From Coprinus comatus (taxonomy: Eukaryota > Basidiomycota > Agaricomycetes > Agaricales > Agaricaceae), in the NCBI GenBank assembly GCA_034638255.1, contig JAWPGT010000002.1, forward strand, positions 620,001 through 684,000: a DNA stretch of 64,000 nucleotides. Direction: 5' to 3'. The notes under the pieces are model-generated. The model saw nothing but the letters and a program-made list of their open reading frames with translations. It was not told the DNA's origin and made no database searches. Position numbers and translations under genes: made by a program. Below are positions 36,099 to 51,645 of the stretch, one piece after another (the first letter of the stretch is position 1; every line of letters begins with the position of its first letter).

Positions 36099-37826
36099 TC
36101 ATTGGTATATGAGTCTTCCGGCTCGCCCAATCATTTCCATTTGAAGTCGTTTACGGTATCGGTCGTTCACACAGCATCCAATGGTACCTTTGGAGAACAT
36201 TTGCAATGAGAATTGAACCAGTACCTTTGAACAAAAATACTCACGGCAGTAGTCATCCGGACTCACCACAGCGACCTGACATACCGTCAGAGACGCAAGA
36301 TCGGTGATGTCCTGCTTTTTCACAAAAGAACAATGGATCACAGTGACCTTGATGATGGGAACACATTCAAAATCCAAGTGAACCAATCCTTGTGGGCTTA
36401 GCCTACTACGCACTAGCTCGACAAGAGTTCTCCCTGTTACCTGTCCGCACCATCGCAAGTCAAGGACAGAGAGGGAAGGTAGCAATCCGTCTGGTCCAAA
36501 CACTTCCTTGACAACTTGATCAGGTATTTCGCTCTCGTGCAGATGAAGCGTCTTTAAATTTGGTAACCGTGAAAAGCATCGAATGAAATACGGTGTTGGG
36601 ATATCAGAGTCACGGAGCTCCAACATCTTGATTGGCAGCAAACCCTGTCCTAGAAATTGGAGTAAGAATTGCCCCGTTCTTTCATCAGGGAACCCAAATG
36701 TATCGTCGGGCGATCGGAGATGCAGAGATGTCAGACATGGAGCGAGTATGTGCGGAAGAAGAGTATTTAAGCTAGGTGGCCCTGTAAGATTGAGGGAATG
36801 CAGGTTTCGTAGTGTGACAAAATGTCTGGTATTGATATCTGCCTCTGCTTCGATTCGACGCAAACTTCCTGATGGAATGACCATTCTATATGTCTCGAGA
36901 AGTGGAAGTCCTTCCAAAACATGAAGAATTCTCGAAATGGATAATGTCTACAAGAAGTTAAAACTGAAGTCATGGTATGGAAGAATTAGAGACAAATGGG
37001 TGATCACTTGGGGGAGGATATTTGCGGTTGGAAGGATATTTCTGGTAATTTCGGTTGTTGAGAAGTTAGGAGCTTCTAGAAAAGAGGATCGAATGGCAAC
37101 GAGGTCCCTGTGTTCATTCACTTCGACCTGATCATCATTCTCGCGGATGTCAAAGTCCTCCCGAACAGTTATGTAGAGTGCACGAAACTCAGGAAAGGGA
37201 CCAACGCACGTCGTCAAGACGCTATTGACAGAGGAAAGTAGGACAGACTTTATTGTAAGGGAACGCCATTGGGATTTTTTCCCCAGTAGTAGAACCATTA
37301 TTTCCCATAGGTTCGATTCACTTTGTGGTATATCCAGGGTAATTCGAAGGTGGCTATTTTGAACCATTTGCAGCCAAAACTTTGTCCTAGCAAGAGAATT
37401 ACGACCGTCAAGATCAATGTATATGTCGGACCAAACACTTGGTAGAGATGCAGCCTTCCGCCACAACGAGCAGACATGTGAAACGGTTAAAGGGGTGCGA
37501 GTATATCCGTCCTGGACACAGATATCAAAGATATAAGCCAGTATTTCGTAAGGCAGGCGGCGTGCGAGAGTAGTCAATCCTTTGTAGCGTTTTATTTTTT
37601 CGTAGTACTCCCATTTCTTGACCTGTAGTTGCCGAACTCCTCGCATGAGTTCACCTATCTCTTCATCAATGGCGGAGATGGCCAACTCCGCGGTCGCGAT
37701 TTTAGCGTGAAACAAGTTCTTATCAGCCTCTGAGTCATCCACAGCGTGCGTATGGTGGGAATCGGTATACTGCGTATGGTTCATGGGAAATTGGTATACG
37801 CAAGAGGTTGGGAGTAAATTTGGCAA
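36099..37826 (-). CDS. F-box protein with leucine-rich repeats
   Basis: A substrate-recruiting subunit of SCF ubiquitin ligases by family; the substrate is unknown. The N-terminal third holds a coiled coil (AKIATAELAISAIDEEIGEL, then MRGVRQLQVKKWEYYEKIKR) leading into the F-box LARRLPYEILAYIFDICVQD with VSHVCSLWRKAASLPSVWSD, the arrangement common in large agaricomycete F-box families. A 61-base intron at about 36950-37010 joins NILPQ to TLSISRILHVLEGLPLLETY, after which LRR-like units follow (NLHSLNLTGPPSLNTLLPHI; LPNLKTLHLHESEIPDQVVK; LPSLSVLDLRWCGQVTGRTL). The C-terminal 60 residues are not repeat-like. Start could also be the ATG at MNHTQY, fourteen residues downstream. Confidence 0.8.
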
Positions 37827-38299
37827 ACTAGATATTCATCAGTTAAGCCTCGAGGATGGATAAAATAGCCCATATGCCGTACCGTATCTTGCAAGGTGTA
37901 TAACCCCGGGAAGGGTACTTGGGTAGTTCCAGAAAAATAGATATTGGATGCTACTTGAAGAGATTAACTTTCGTCACATATTGTATTTCGTCACACACGT
38001 CACACTGCTTGCAAACTCGCCACCACCGGTCCATTTCCTTCTTATTCTTTTCTTCTTATTCCGAGTAAGTGAATAAGATTCTGTTTTTTTTGTTTGCTTG
38101 AAACTTGGCCTATGATGACTCAGAGTGGAAACTTAAAGACCCTCGATTTAACTTCGAGTAATGAAGATGATGCTTCGTGCACATCACGTTCAATGGGTCT
38201 TCTTGAAGACTCAATGTTCTAGATACTGCTGAGGCCTTTCTTAAAGTGTGTTATGTTGGTCCTAAACTAAATTTGTTCCAAGATACCCCTATTGATCTA
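37827..38299. other. Divergent intergenic region F-box gene / SSU72
   Basis: About 470 bases between two divergent start codons. It holds pyrimidine-rich stretches near 38030-38090, usual for fungal promoters, and I see no other feature in it. Confidence 0.5.
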
Positions 38300-39356
38300 A
38301 TGGACCCACGAAAAGCACGCGATCCCCGACTTGCACGCGCCGACCCACGACAACGAGCACCGGAGGCAACTCCTACATCGCTACCTCCAGGAAATCCAAC
38401 AAACCAAACGGCTCCCTCTGTAGTCACTGATAACCAACTACTGTCAAACCCATCAATACAGTCAAACACTTCTGGGAATTCTGGTAATTCAGCTGCAGCC
38501 GTCTATCAACCTCGACCTCTGTTCTGTGTGGTGTGTGCGAGTAATCAGGTGCGTAGTCATGCGAGGATTAGTACAACTTTACCCAATGCTGATGTTCGTT
38601 GTCAAGAATCGGTCTATGGAAGGACATCATGTACTGTCGTGAGTTGCTTTTTGTCGTAGATTTCCGAAGACTCAACATCAGGAATCTGCCAAGTAAAGCA
38701 GGATATCGCGTCATTTCTTCTGGTACTGGCTCGGCCGTTCGACTTCCTGGGCCCTCAATAGACAAACCTAACATATATCCGTTTGGGACACCTTACAACA
38801 GTATATACGAGGAATTAAACTCTAAGGATTCCCGTCTGTGAGTAGTGTTCCCGTTTTAACGACAGGGGCGTTTATAATGAGTTTCAGTTATTTAGCCAAT
38901 GGTCTTCTTCATATGCTTGACAGAAATCGCCGGATCAAGTTAGCTCCTGAGCGTTGGCAGGAGAACAGACATATATCTGATGTGGTCATAACTTGTGAAG
39001 AACGATGTTTCGATGCTGTTTGTGATGGCGAGCTCTATTTGTTCAGTACGACGAAATTGTGCCTGAATGACATTTCCTTTAGACCTATTGGCTCGTGGGG
39101 GTGAATTCAACAAACCCGTTCATATCATAAACATGGAAATCAAGGACAACCATGAGGAAGCCTTAATCGCAGGCAAGGCCATGTTAGACCTCGCCGCGGC
39201 TGTAAGTGGTACAGTCTAGAGATGACATGAATGGACAAAGACATTGGTTTACAGATCGAAGCAACGGACGACCTGGATGAGAACATTGACAAGATTCTCC
39301 AGATACAACAGGAGAAGCATCCTCATAGTATCCTTCATGCTGTAGCATACTACTGA
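38300..39356 (+). CDS. SSU72: RNA polymerase II CTD phosphatase SSU72
   Basis: Ssu72 removes phosphate from Ser5/Ser7 of the RNA polymerase II CTD within the cleavage and polyadenylation factor. The active-site loop is intact: [20 protein letters not shown] contains C-x5-R. The rest follows the family closely: [80 protein letters not shown] and [14 protein letters not shown] at the end. A GC-AG intron at 39028-39082 is needed to join CD to DLLARGG. Unlike the compact yeast and animal proteins it has an extension of about 75 residues that opens [20 protein letters not shown], with several Asp-Pro-Arg units. The frame is open upstream to an ATG at 38246, but 38300 precedes the DPR block directly. 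Confidence 0.93.
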
Positions 39357-39578
39357 TTATGCCGTGAAAGCCATGTATAGTAGGAAATATTACCCTGAAG
39401 AAACGAAAGAGCTCTTGGGGTTGCTTCTAAATGATGAAAGGATGATTGTTATGTCTGTGGCAAATCTGGAGCACGCAATGCATACGCAAGTCAATGCAAA
39501 GAGTTGATAATCGTGAGAACCGAAGATGCGATCAATTGGTATAAAGCAACCCATCGCCGCTCCAGAAACCCTATCGAT

Positions 39579-40553
39579 ATGTCTTCTCTCCGCCTTGGTA
39601 GTATTGCCCCCGATTTTGAGGCCCAGACTACTGCTGGCCCCATTAAATTCCACGACTGGATTGGCGACTCTTGGGTATGTATTATTTCTCATGCTAATTA
39701 CCGCCAAATATATTAACATTCGTTCGAGGCCGTTCTCTTCTCCCATCCTGGAGATTTCACACCTGTGTGCACAACTGAATTAGGTGAAGTTGCTCGCCGT
39801 GCACCAGACTTTGCTGCCCGTGGTGTCAAGGTTATTGGTATTTCCGCCAACGGTCTTGAAGAACATAATAAATGGGTTGAAGATATTAACGAATACGGCT
39901 CCAAGTTCGGCCCTACCGACGTCCAATTCCCCATCGTGCGTTCTATCCTATTCAAGGGTGCTCAAAGACTGACCAAAGTGACAGATTGCTGATCCCGATA
40001 GGAAGATCTCCACTCTCTATGACATGCTGGATGAGCAAGATGCCACCAACCGGGATAGCAAGGGACTTCCGTTCACAGTACGCCCTTTTTTATTTATTTT
40101 TCAGCTGATTATCACTGACATGTACATAGATCCGAACTGTATTCATTATCGACCCCAAGAAGGTCATCCGTCTTACCCTTGCATATCCCGCCTCCACTGG
40201 CCGTAACTTCGATGAGATCATTCGGTATGTTCGTGGTTGCAAAACAAACTATATACTATGACTTATATATATATCGCAGAGTGATTGACTGTGAGGGTGT
40301 TTACAACCACGATGGATACACATACTAACTTGTGATAGCTCTTCAAATTGGTGACAAGCATCGTATCACCACCCCAGTCAGCTGGAACAAGGGAGATGAT
40401 GTCATTGTTCACCCCAGCGTATCAAACGAGGAGGCCAAGACTCTGTTCCCTGAACACACTGTTCACAAGGTTCGGAATGCGCGACGTTCTGTGATGATCC
40501 TTGCACTGACGACCCTGCAGCCTTACCTCCGAACCACCCCTCTCAAGATCTAG
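39579..40553 (+). CDS. PRX1: 1-Cys peroxiredoxin (PRX1/PRDX6 type)
   Basis: A thiol peroxidase reducing H2O2 and alkyl hydroperoxides, mitochondrial in yeast. It begins MSSLRLGSIAPDFEAQTTAG with no evident targeting presequence, so a cytosolic location is as likely here. The peroxidatic Cys sits in FSHPGDFTPVCTTELGEVAR. Other blocks are VKVIGISANGLEEHNKWVED, FPIIADPDRKISTLYDMLDE, TVFIIDPKKVIRLTLAYPAS and TGRNFDEIIRVIDSLQIGDK, and the 1-Cys C-terminal domain HRITTPVSWNKGDDVIVHPS. Six or so introns, including a micro-exon of about 12 bases around 40280-40292 (RVID). About 220 residues, the usual length. Tandem between SSU72 and the proteasome gene with gaps near 210 bases. Confidence 0.94.
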
Positions 40554-40763
40554 TCCTAAAAGTGAAGATATAGCCCTATGTAGTTGTCGAAAAGGATGTA
40601 ATATATGTTATGTTCGCTGTACCGAGCTTTGGGTGGAAATTAAGATTAATCATACATCGGATCGGAGATCGAGCACACGCGACGTGGGTGTCAATAACCA
40701 CAAACATATTACGCGGCTCATCAGTTGGGGACTTAATGACACTTGCTTTCATACTTTCATCCT

Positions 40764-41736
40764 ATGGCTAACGCAGACGGTGGTGCATATAGGTACCCAA
40801 TAAGCTCATACCTGCCAGAGTCTATCTGCTTACCCGGATATTAGCTACTCTCTTACTGTATTCTCCCCAAGCGGCAAGTTGGTCCAGATTGAGCATGCAT
40901 TAGCTGCGGTATCACAGGGAACAACAAGTCTTGGAATCAAAGGTGCGTGTAGTGCCAGGCAGCTCACTTGCGTGTGTTGATCGTTCTCCAGCGTCCAATG
41001 GTATCGTAATCGCGACAGAGAAGAAGACTTCCTCGATACTCATAGATGATGCGGTTGTGGATAAGGTAGCGGTCATTTGCCCGAACATCGGTATCGTCTA
41101 CTCTGGTATGGGGCCAGACTTCAGAGTTCTTGTTGCGAAAGCTCGTAAGAGCGCCCAAGCGTATTGGAAGATATACAACGAGTACCCGCCGGCTAGGGTG
41201 CTGACCCAAGAGATAGCGAATGTAATGCAACAAGCAACACAATCTGGGTTTGTGTCTTGAATGCCTGTGCTGTGCCCGCCATATTAATCACTTCATCTTA
41301 GTGGTGTCCGTCCCTATGGCGTGTCGTTACTCGTCGCTGGATGGGACACTCACCGCGGACCTTCACTATACCAGGTCGATCCATCAGGATCCTTCTGGGC
41401 ATGGAAAGCCAGTGCCATAGGCAAAAACATGGTTAACGCAAAGACGTTTTTGGAAAAGAGGTGAAAGACAAGCTTTCAGCCATGTGGTCCATCTAGCTCA
41501 CAGACGTTATCAGGTACAATGACGATATCAGCCTGGAGGATGCCATACACACTGCGTTGCTCACGCTAAAGGAGGGATTTGAAGGACAGATGACCGAAAA
41601 GACGATCGAAATCGGTGTCGTAACAGTACCTACACCAGAGGAGCTAGAAGCAAGTGATGTCGGTCCTAATACCCGTCCTAAACCGACGTTTAGAAAACTC
41701 ACCGAGGAGGAGGTCCGAGATTATCTTGCACTGTAA
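40764..41736 (+). CDS. PRE8: 20S proteasome subunit alpha 2 (PRE8/PSMA2)
   Basis: A structural alpha-ring subunit of the 20S core. It starts [20 protein letters not shown] then [20 protein letters not shown], the proteasome alpha signature region. Further blocks: [80 protein letters not shown] and [20 protein letters not shown]. The end is [15 protein letters not shown]. Splices at 40792, 40942, 41248 and 41460 join in phase. About 255 residues, as usual. Confidence 0.95.
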
Positions 41737-42441
41737 TCATAAACCACGTGTATCATCTATTCAATCTGTTCTCGCACTATTACTCTCGAAAGGCGCCAAA
41801 AGGACAGGATTCTTACCCATACATGATGGTAGGTATGATCATCTCGTTCTTTCCTTCCCTTGGAGATCTAGCTCGTCTGGTTATACTGATTGGGGAAACA
41901 ATAACTCTCGACGGTGGCTTGTCGCGTGGTTATGATGAACGATGGTCTGTATATATATCACTAACCAAACCAATCATGGTAATCTTAGATCTGATTCGAT
42001 CGGTTCGAAAGGATCCCTATTTTCATACCGGCGTTTCTTTCGACAAAAAATTTTAATGCAGTAATCACTCTGGACTCTGGAGACCTGACAGCTTTGGAAC
42101 TGCACGTGTGATAAATGACCCTCTCAGGTGGATTGAATTCGAATCCTAACCCTTCAATGACGCCGCAATCCGAGCAACCACATCACTGCGGTCCCAAGTA
42201 GTCCTGCATGCCAAGTTCACGTGTAGGATATGAAACACCATGTTTAACTTTTTCTAATACTCAACTTCATAATGTTGTTGATTGTGTTCGCTTACATCTC
42301 TACTCTTTCATTAACATTCCCACCACCAGAAATATAAATGCCATCAAGTCCATTGTTAAGGATACTAAACATCCCCGGTCTTTTCTCTCCTCTCTGCCTT
42401 TACATCCTATTCAGCCATTTTCCTACCACTCCATCATTGCT
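41737..42441. other. Intergenic region before the small Zn2Cys6 gene
   Basis: About 700 bases. The right half is the promoter and 5' leader of the zinc-cluster gene with two CACGTG cores (42103, 42218). An open frame at 41748-42056 holds GETITLDGGLSRGYD, which resembles the C-terminal motif of short-chain dehydrogenases, but no further domain is visible; it may be a relic or chance. Confidence 0.4.
42103..42223. promoter_or_regulatory. Two CACGTG cores upstream of the small Zn2Cys6 gene
   Basis: CACGTG occurs at 42103-42108 and 42218-42223, 340 and 225 bases before the start codon at 42442. Both are followed by TGT or TGA-like flanks. Paired E-box-like sites of this kind can bind bHLH factors; inferred from sequence only. 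Confidence 0.35.
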
Positions 42442-43400
42442 ATGCCTGACAAAGGGCCCCGAGCCACAAAACGCCGCGCAGACATGGCTTGCCAAGTTTG
42501 CCGTCAGCGTAAGCTCCGTGTACGTCGTCAACCCATAAACTTGATACCACTTTAGGTCTGACTCTCCATGGATCATTCAGTGCACCAACAAAAATAGTGA
42601 GCCACCTTGCGAGCGGTGTCGAAACGATCCATCGAAGTGCGTTTTTGTCCCAGTGAGCGAGGACACTCTGAGGCGTTCTTCAACCCCTACTGGTGAGGAA
42701 TACAATGGAGGCGGAGCTCCCCCGTTTAGTGGCTCGCCTATGTTATCGACACAGAGACAAGAACCATTTTACAATGAACCTCCAACTCTGCCCCAAGCGC
42801 GAGATAACGGTTATGTGCACCCCTCTTCTCCACGGTAGCTCTAAATAACCCCCCCTGTGGATATTATCTCACCAACATCTTCTCATCAGGGACATGCCAC
42901 GCTCCGCCCATGTTATGGCGAAAGATCACTTCCAACCCCACAACACCTACATGCTCCCTACTATGGGTTGCCCCCAGCCAGAAGAACCGCCAAGGATGTG
43001 GTCAACAGAACGATTTATTGATCACAACGTCCAGAATTATGCAATGGCGGTGGAACCGAGCATAACATCCCAGAACCAATTTTCCTACTCGCCAGTCCCG
43101 TGCCTCCCCTTCAACAATGCACCGACCAATGCACCTCGATCGCAGCCCGCGACCCACCTTTCCCCTTACCCAGCTAGTCCGTATGTCAACGTACCTTCAC
43201 ATGAGGGTTTTCAGCAAACCAACCAACATTCAAATAATTATTCCTCTACCTCTAGCGGCTTTCAACAAAGTTATAGGTGCGTTGATTAAGTCTCTCTCTC
43301 TAGTCCAAATTTGTACTATGGAATGCTCACTTACTTTAACAAACATCGCACCAGCCCTTATAATAATCAACAACAGTCATACCACCAGTGGTCGCGTTGA
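42442..43400 (+). CDS. Small Zn2Cys6 zinc-cluster protein without a regulatory domain
   Basis: A putative transcription factor. It opens MPDKGPRATKRRADMACQVC; an intron after RQRKLR joins it to CTNKNSEPPCERCRNDPSKC, giving all six cluster Cys with the basic RQRKLR between the first two pairs. After VFVPVSEDTLRR the rest of the protein, about 200 residues, is low-complexity and rich in Pro, Ser, Asn, Gln and Tyr (for example NNQQQSYHQWSR at the end), with no fungal-trans middle domain. It could act as a DNA-binding activator with a disordered activation region. The 5' leader is long, and an in-frame upstream open stretch lacks family features, so 42442 is chosen. Confidence 0.8.
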
Positions 43401-44027
43401 ACGTCTCTACCCTAACATTTACTATACATTACATACATTTGACATAATCATGTCTTTGAACCGGCTCTGTTTTGTGTCGCTGTCGTTTGCTATCTTCTTC
43501 TGCTCTGATTGAGCCCTTTTCAAGTTTTTCTGTGCCAATGCCAACTTTTGTATCGTAGTTACATATCGATATTGCAAGCTGTTTTTTTTGTATGTCACAT
43601 ACTAGCCCGCTGCTGTGATCCTCTACCCAGAACCTTAATTTGGCAGTAAGAGGAGCAATAGCCTAGACCCAAAGTTTATTTGATTTCATTGAGAAGTATT
43701 GCTTTTCCTTATGTAAATATGTAGAAGCCGAGCAGAAGTTATACTTTTCTGCTTCCCGCGAGTTACCGAAACACGAGAACTAACTAAAACTAAAATCTAT
43801 TAACCAAACGTTATACCTAGTGTAATATAACCAACGTGAGATGAACATGAGCCTAGACAATGGCACAACTGAGTCCGTGAACCGTTAAGAATGCCACCTG
43901 GAATGCCACAACTGCAAGCCACCCACTTCGGCCCTGTCCGGTTAAGTCCGTCACAACCACTGATACTTATATTTATTTTTATGTCAATTCCGTAATCTTG
44001 TACATAAGTGGATATTACATCATTTCT
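43401..44027. other. Convergent intergenic region
   Basis: About 630 AT-rich bases between the small zinc-cluster gene and the aldehyde dehydrogenase 3' end. I see nothing in it besides presumable 3' untranslated sequence. Confidence 0.5.
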
Positions 44028-46794
44028 TTACAATGGCCAGTCGAGCGTTTCACCGAAGTTCCAATGGACAGATTTAACGGATGTATACTCTTCCAAAGCG
44101 TAGCTCCCTAGTTCTCGTCCTGGATGGGAGGTTAATAAACCATTCATTCATAGACAATTTTAATACTTCTGAAGAGCATCAGTAACCTATGCCCGATTGT
44201 TTTTTACCTCCGAAAGGTACGTTGTTGTTTAATATATTATATTGGTTTACCCAAACCTAAAGGGAATGGGGATGTCAGGTGAGATATTCGATTATCTTCT
44301 TTAAGTCTGGTTACTCACTGTCCCGGCTTCGAGGGCAGACGAAACGCGCATACATTGGTTCGCGTCATCTTTATCGCGAATTACGGGTCCATTAGATATA
44401 TATGTGTAGCAATAAATCGTATTCAACAGCTTACTTGAGTGGACACCTGCACCCAACCCATAGCTTGTGCCATTTGCAAGAGAAATAGCTTCAGATTCGG
44501 ATTTAAACTTCCCAACCGCCAGGACGGGTCCAAAGATCTAAATCGAGAGATTTCATTCAACTGCCCCAGTTGAAATTGGTATATCATATTAAATACCTCT
44601 TCCTTGACCTTACCAGATCCCGCATCAGAATCGGGTTGTGAAATGGATCATCAAGGACTCACAATCTTCATGTCTGGTCGGATATCCGTAAAAACTACAA
44701 CATAAAACAATTCTCCTTGAGATTCTACTTTCGCTCGCCAGAAATAGATACTTACTGGTTGGATCAATAAAGAAGCCCTTGCCAGATTTCTTGGTACCTC
44801 CCAAGATCACTTTTGCTCCTTCTTGTTTACCTGATTCAATATAGCTCCAAATACGATCATACTGGCCTTTAGAAACCTTCATGTAACCCTGTTTTAACCA
44901 TGACGAAAATGTATTTCATTAGAGAACTCTTACCACTGGCCCCCCCGTAGATTTTTCATCAAACCCGTCGCCTATGACAGTGGCTTTAATTTTTGAAGTA
45001 AGTATATCTAGGAATTTGTCGTAGACAGATTCCTGGACATATACTCTAGATCCGGCTGTACAGTCTTGCCCTGAGTTATAGCATATCCCCAGTGCAGCCC
45101 AGTTGGCAGCTATAGAAATACACAATAGTCAGTTTTTAATAATCGATATGTGCAAGTATGGTAATTTAAAAAAAATATCAATGCAACAGTGTCGATTCAG
45201 GATTAAGGTATTCACCCAATGTTAGTGAGTGGCCTTACAACAAGCTGCGACAAGAGACAGAAATCCAATACAATGGATATCTCCCACTTATTAAGAACGT
45301 TTGGAAACATGCGAAGATGTCATAAATCAAAAGAATAAATCTACCTTGCTCCAGATCTGCTGACTCAAATATCAAATGCGGTGATTTGCCACCGAGCTCC
45401 AAAGATATCTAGTATAATTGGGTGAGTCGCCAAACAGATTATTTTGTGTCATTGGAATGCCTTTTTTAGATTGCTTTTAGCGGCGGCTTCCATAATCTTG
45501 CGTCCAGTGACTGTGGAGCCAGTAAATGCAACCTTGTCAACGTCAGGATGAGCGGCCAGGGCCGCGCCACCAACTGTTCCGTATGAAGGTACCGTGTTGA
45601 CAACACCTGGAGGGAAACTTACGAAATACACGTTTTCCATCAAGATAAGATGAACATTAAATGATACAGATGATTGCTTACCCAGCTTCTTTTACAAGTA
45701 CAGAGAGTTTCTGTATAAACGAGAATTATGTTTAAGGCTTCATCGTGTGTATAATACAACATACCAACGCCGTTAATGGAGTTAGCTCCGATGGTTTCAT
45801 GACAATGGTACATCCAACGGCGAGTGCTGGTGCTACCTTCCAAGCCCTATAAATACAGATAATGATTAAGAAGACTTTGTTTTTAGGTAAACAGTAGCCA
45901 CTGACCACATGTTAATCGGATAGTTCCATGGTATGCTACCGAGATTAGTTTGTAAAATAGCTGGTTCGAAAAGGTTGGCTGGCAACTTACATCTGTCCAC
46001 AAACACCAATTGGATCGTGACGCGTGAAAGCTAATTTAGTCTTATTATCAACCTCCAATGTCTGCCGAATTTTCATTGACCAGATTCCGTTCAAACATAG
46101 TACACCGTATATTGCGGACATCATGCATCATATTCGATGTCAAGGGAATGCGTTTCGAGGTCTTTAGTTGAGAGATTGGCATCACACTCCTTAGTTACGC
46201 ACCTGACCCATGATTTTGTCAGCCCAACCGGCATAATACCGAAGACACTGAACACTGTCGGCAATATCAAAATCCCTGTTATGATATCATGAAGCATAAT
46301 CCTTGCGCTAAAAGATACAGTATATATCACACCTTGCAACTTTAACGGGCTTTCCATTGTTCAGCGCTTCCAACTCACCAAGCTCCTGAGCATCACGCTC
46401 GATCAAATCGGCGAGCTTGTTGATGAGGCGAGATCTTTCAAAACCGGTAACATTCTTCCCCCATGAGGTATTCATTGCTGCCCTTGCTGCACCCACAGCG
46501 CGATCGATATCTTTGGTAGATGCTGTAAATATATGCAAGGGGACTTAGGGGGTATCCATCAAGACAAGGGTCACTTTACCAGCAACAACAGAACATATAA
46601 CTTCTTCTGTTGCAGGATTGATAGCACTGGTACGGTGTAAATCACACACTGATATAAATGTTTTCGTGAAAAATGTACTTAATTCTCTCGGGTGAATCAA
46701 CTGAATCGACGAATTCATTGTTGATAAAGAGTCCAGTCGGAACAGAGATAGTTTTATTGGACACCGGGATTGTGATATTCGACCAGTGTGCCAT
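44028..46794 (-). CDS. NAD(P)-dependent aldehyde dehydrogenase
   Basis: Oxidises aldehydes to acids; family ALDH1/2-like, close to fungal acetaldehyde or general aldehyde dehydrogenases. From 46794 it reads [20 protein letters not shown], then [50 protein letters not shown] and [20 protein letters not shown]. The catalytic Glu lies in [14 protein letters not shown] and the nucleophile Cys in [20 protein letters not shown]. Near the end are [36 protein letters not shown] and [20 protein letters not shown]. No mitochondrial presequence is evident, so it is probably cytosolic. More than ten introns; several exons are under 60 bases. A TCACGTG lies 140 bases upstream of the start. Confidence 0.92.
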
Positions 46795-47590
46795 TCTGAT
46801 ACTGGTGTAAGTAGAGAGAGGGGTGGGAATATGAGGCCTGAAGAAGCATTCGACGTATCGTGTGCGCACAGACAGCAGCGCCATTTGAGGTAACCTTGGG
46901 ACACTCAAAATCATTTTCCAAAGTTCCTTCAGTCACGTGTATTACAGCATGTCCTAATCTTGGTACTAAGCAAATACTTGTATAAATGCACTCAGCTTAA
47001 GCCATATCTATCCCTCTGCCCTCGCTTTTATATCTGGCCAACGTATAAGTGTTATGGTTGCTTTCCTTTTACCCAGCACCAGCGCTTAGTAAATGTGATT
47101 TTTCCCCGTACTCGTACAGGATCAGTAATAGAGGGGAAAGTGGGTTACCTGCCGTGCTAATACTTGGTGATTGGAATCTAAGATGCAGCCAGATACACAC
47201 CCATAGAAAACAGAGATTAAGCGCAAGCAAAGAGAAATACATAGGCGTTGTATAAGAATATTAAGTATTGGTGCGACTGACTATACTGAAGGCTCGGAAT
47301 GATGTCTTCGAGTATTATAGATATTTCTGCTTGTTGTACTTCCAATGATCTACAGAACAATTGGTTAGATATTCCACTTTGACTCATGCTGTTTAGTACG
47401 TGAATTAGTAGTGCGAAGTTATATATGTATCTTCTCAACACTGGGACTTATGGGACGCGTTCAACTTTTTGTGGCACTATGCTGTACATCAATGTACTCA
47501 GAAACTACAGTTCGAAAGCAAATTGAAAACATAACAATTCGTAAACTAAGCAACTCATAAATTATAAAAAATATGGTATACAGAGAAATG
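46795..47590. other. Intergenic region between ALDH and ENA (both on minus strand)
   Basis: About 800 bases holding the ALDH promoter (with TCACGTG at 46933) and the ENA 3' region. Short open frames here have no recognisable content. Confidence 0.5.
46933..46939. promoter_or_regulatory. TCACGTG element upstream of ALDH
   Basis: A TCACGTG heptamer about 140 bases before the aldehyde dehydrogenase start codon, in the same kind of position as the elements before VTI1/EMC3 and APE4/UTP12. Confidence 0.35.
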
Positions 47591-51645
<4,055 letters not shown>

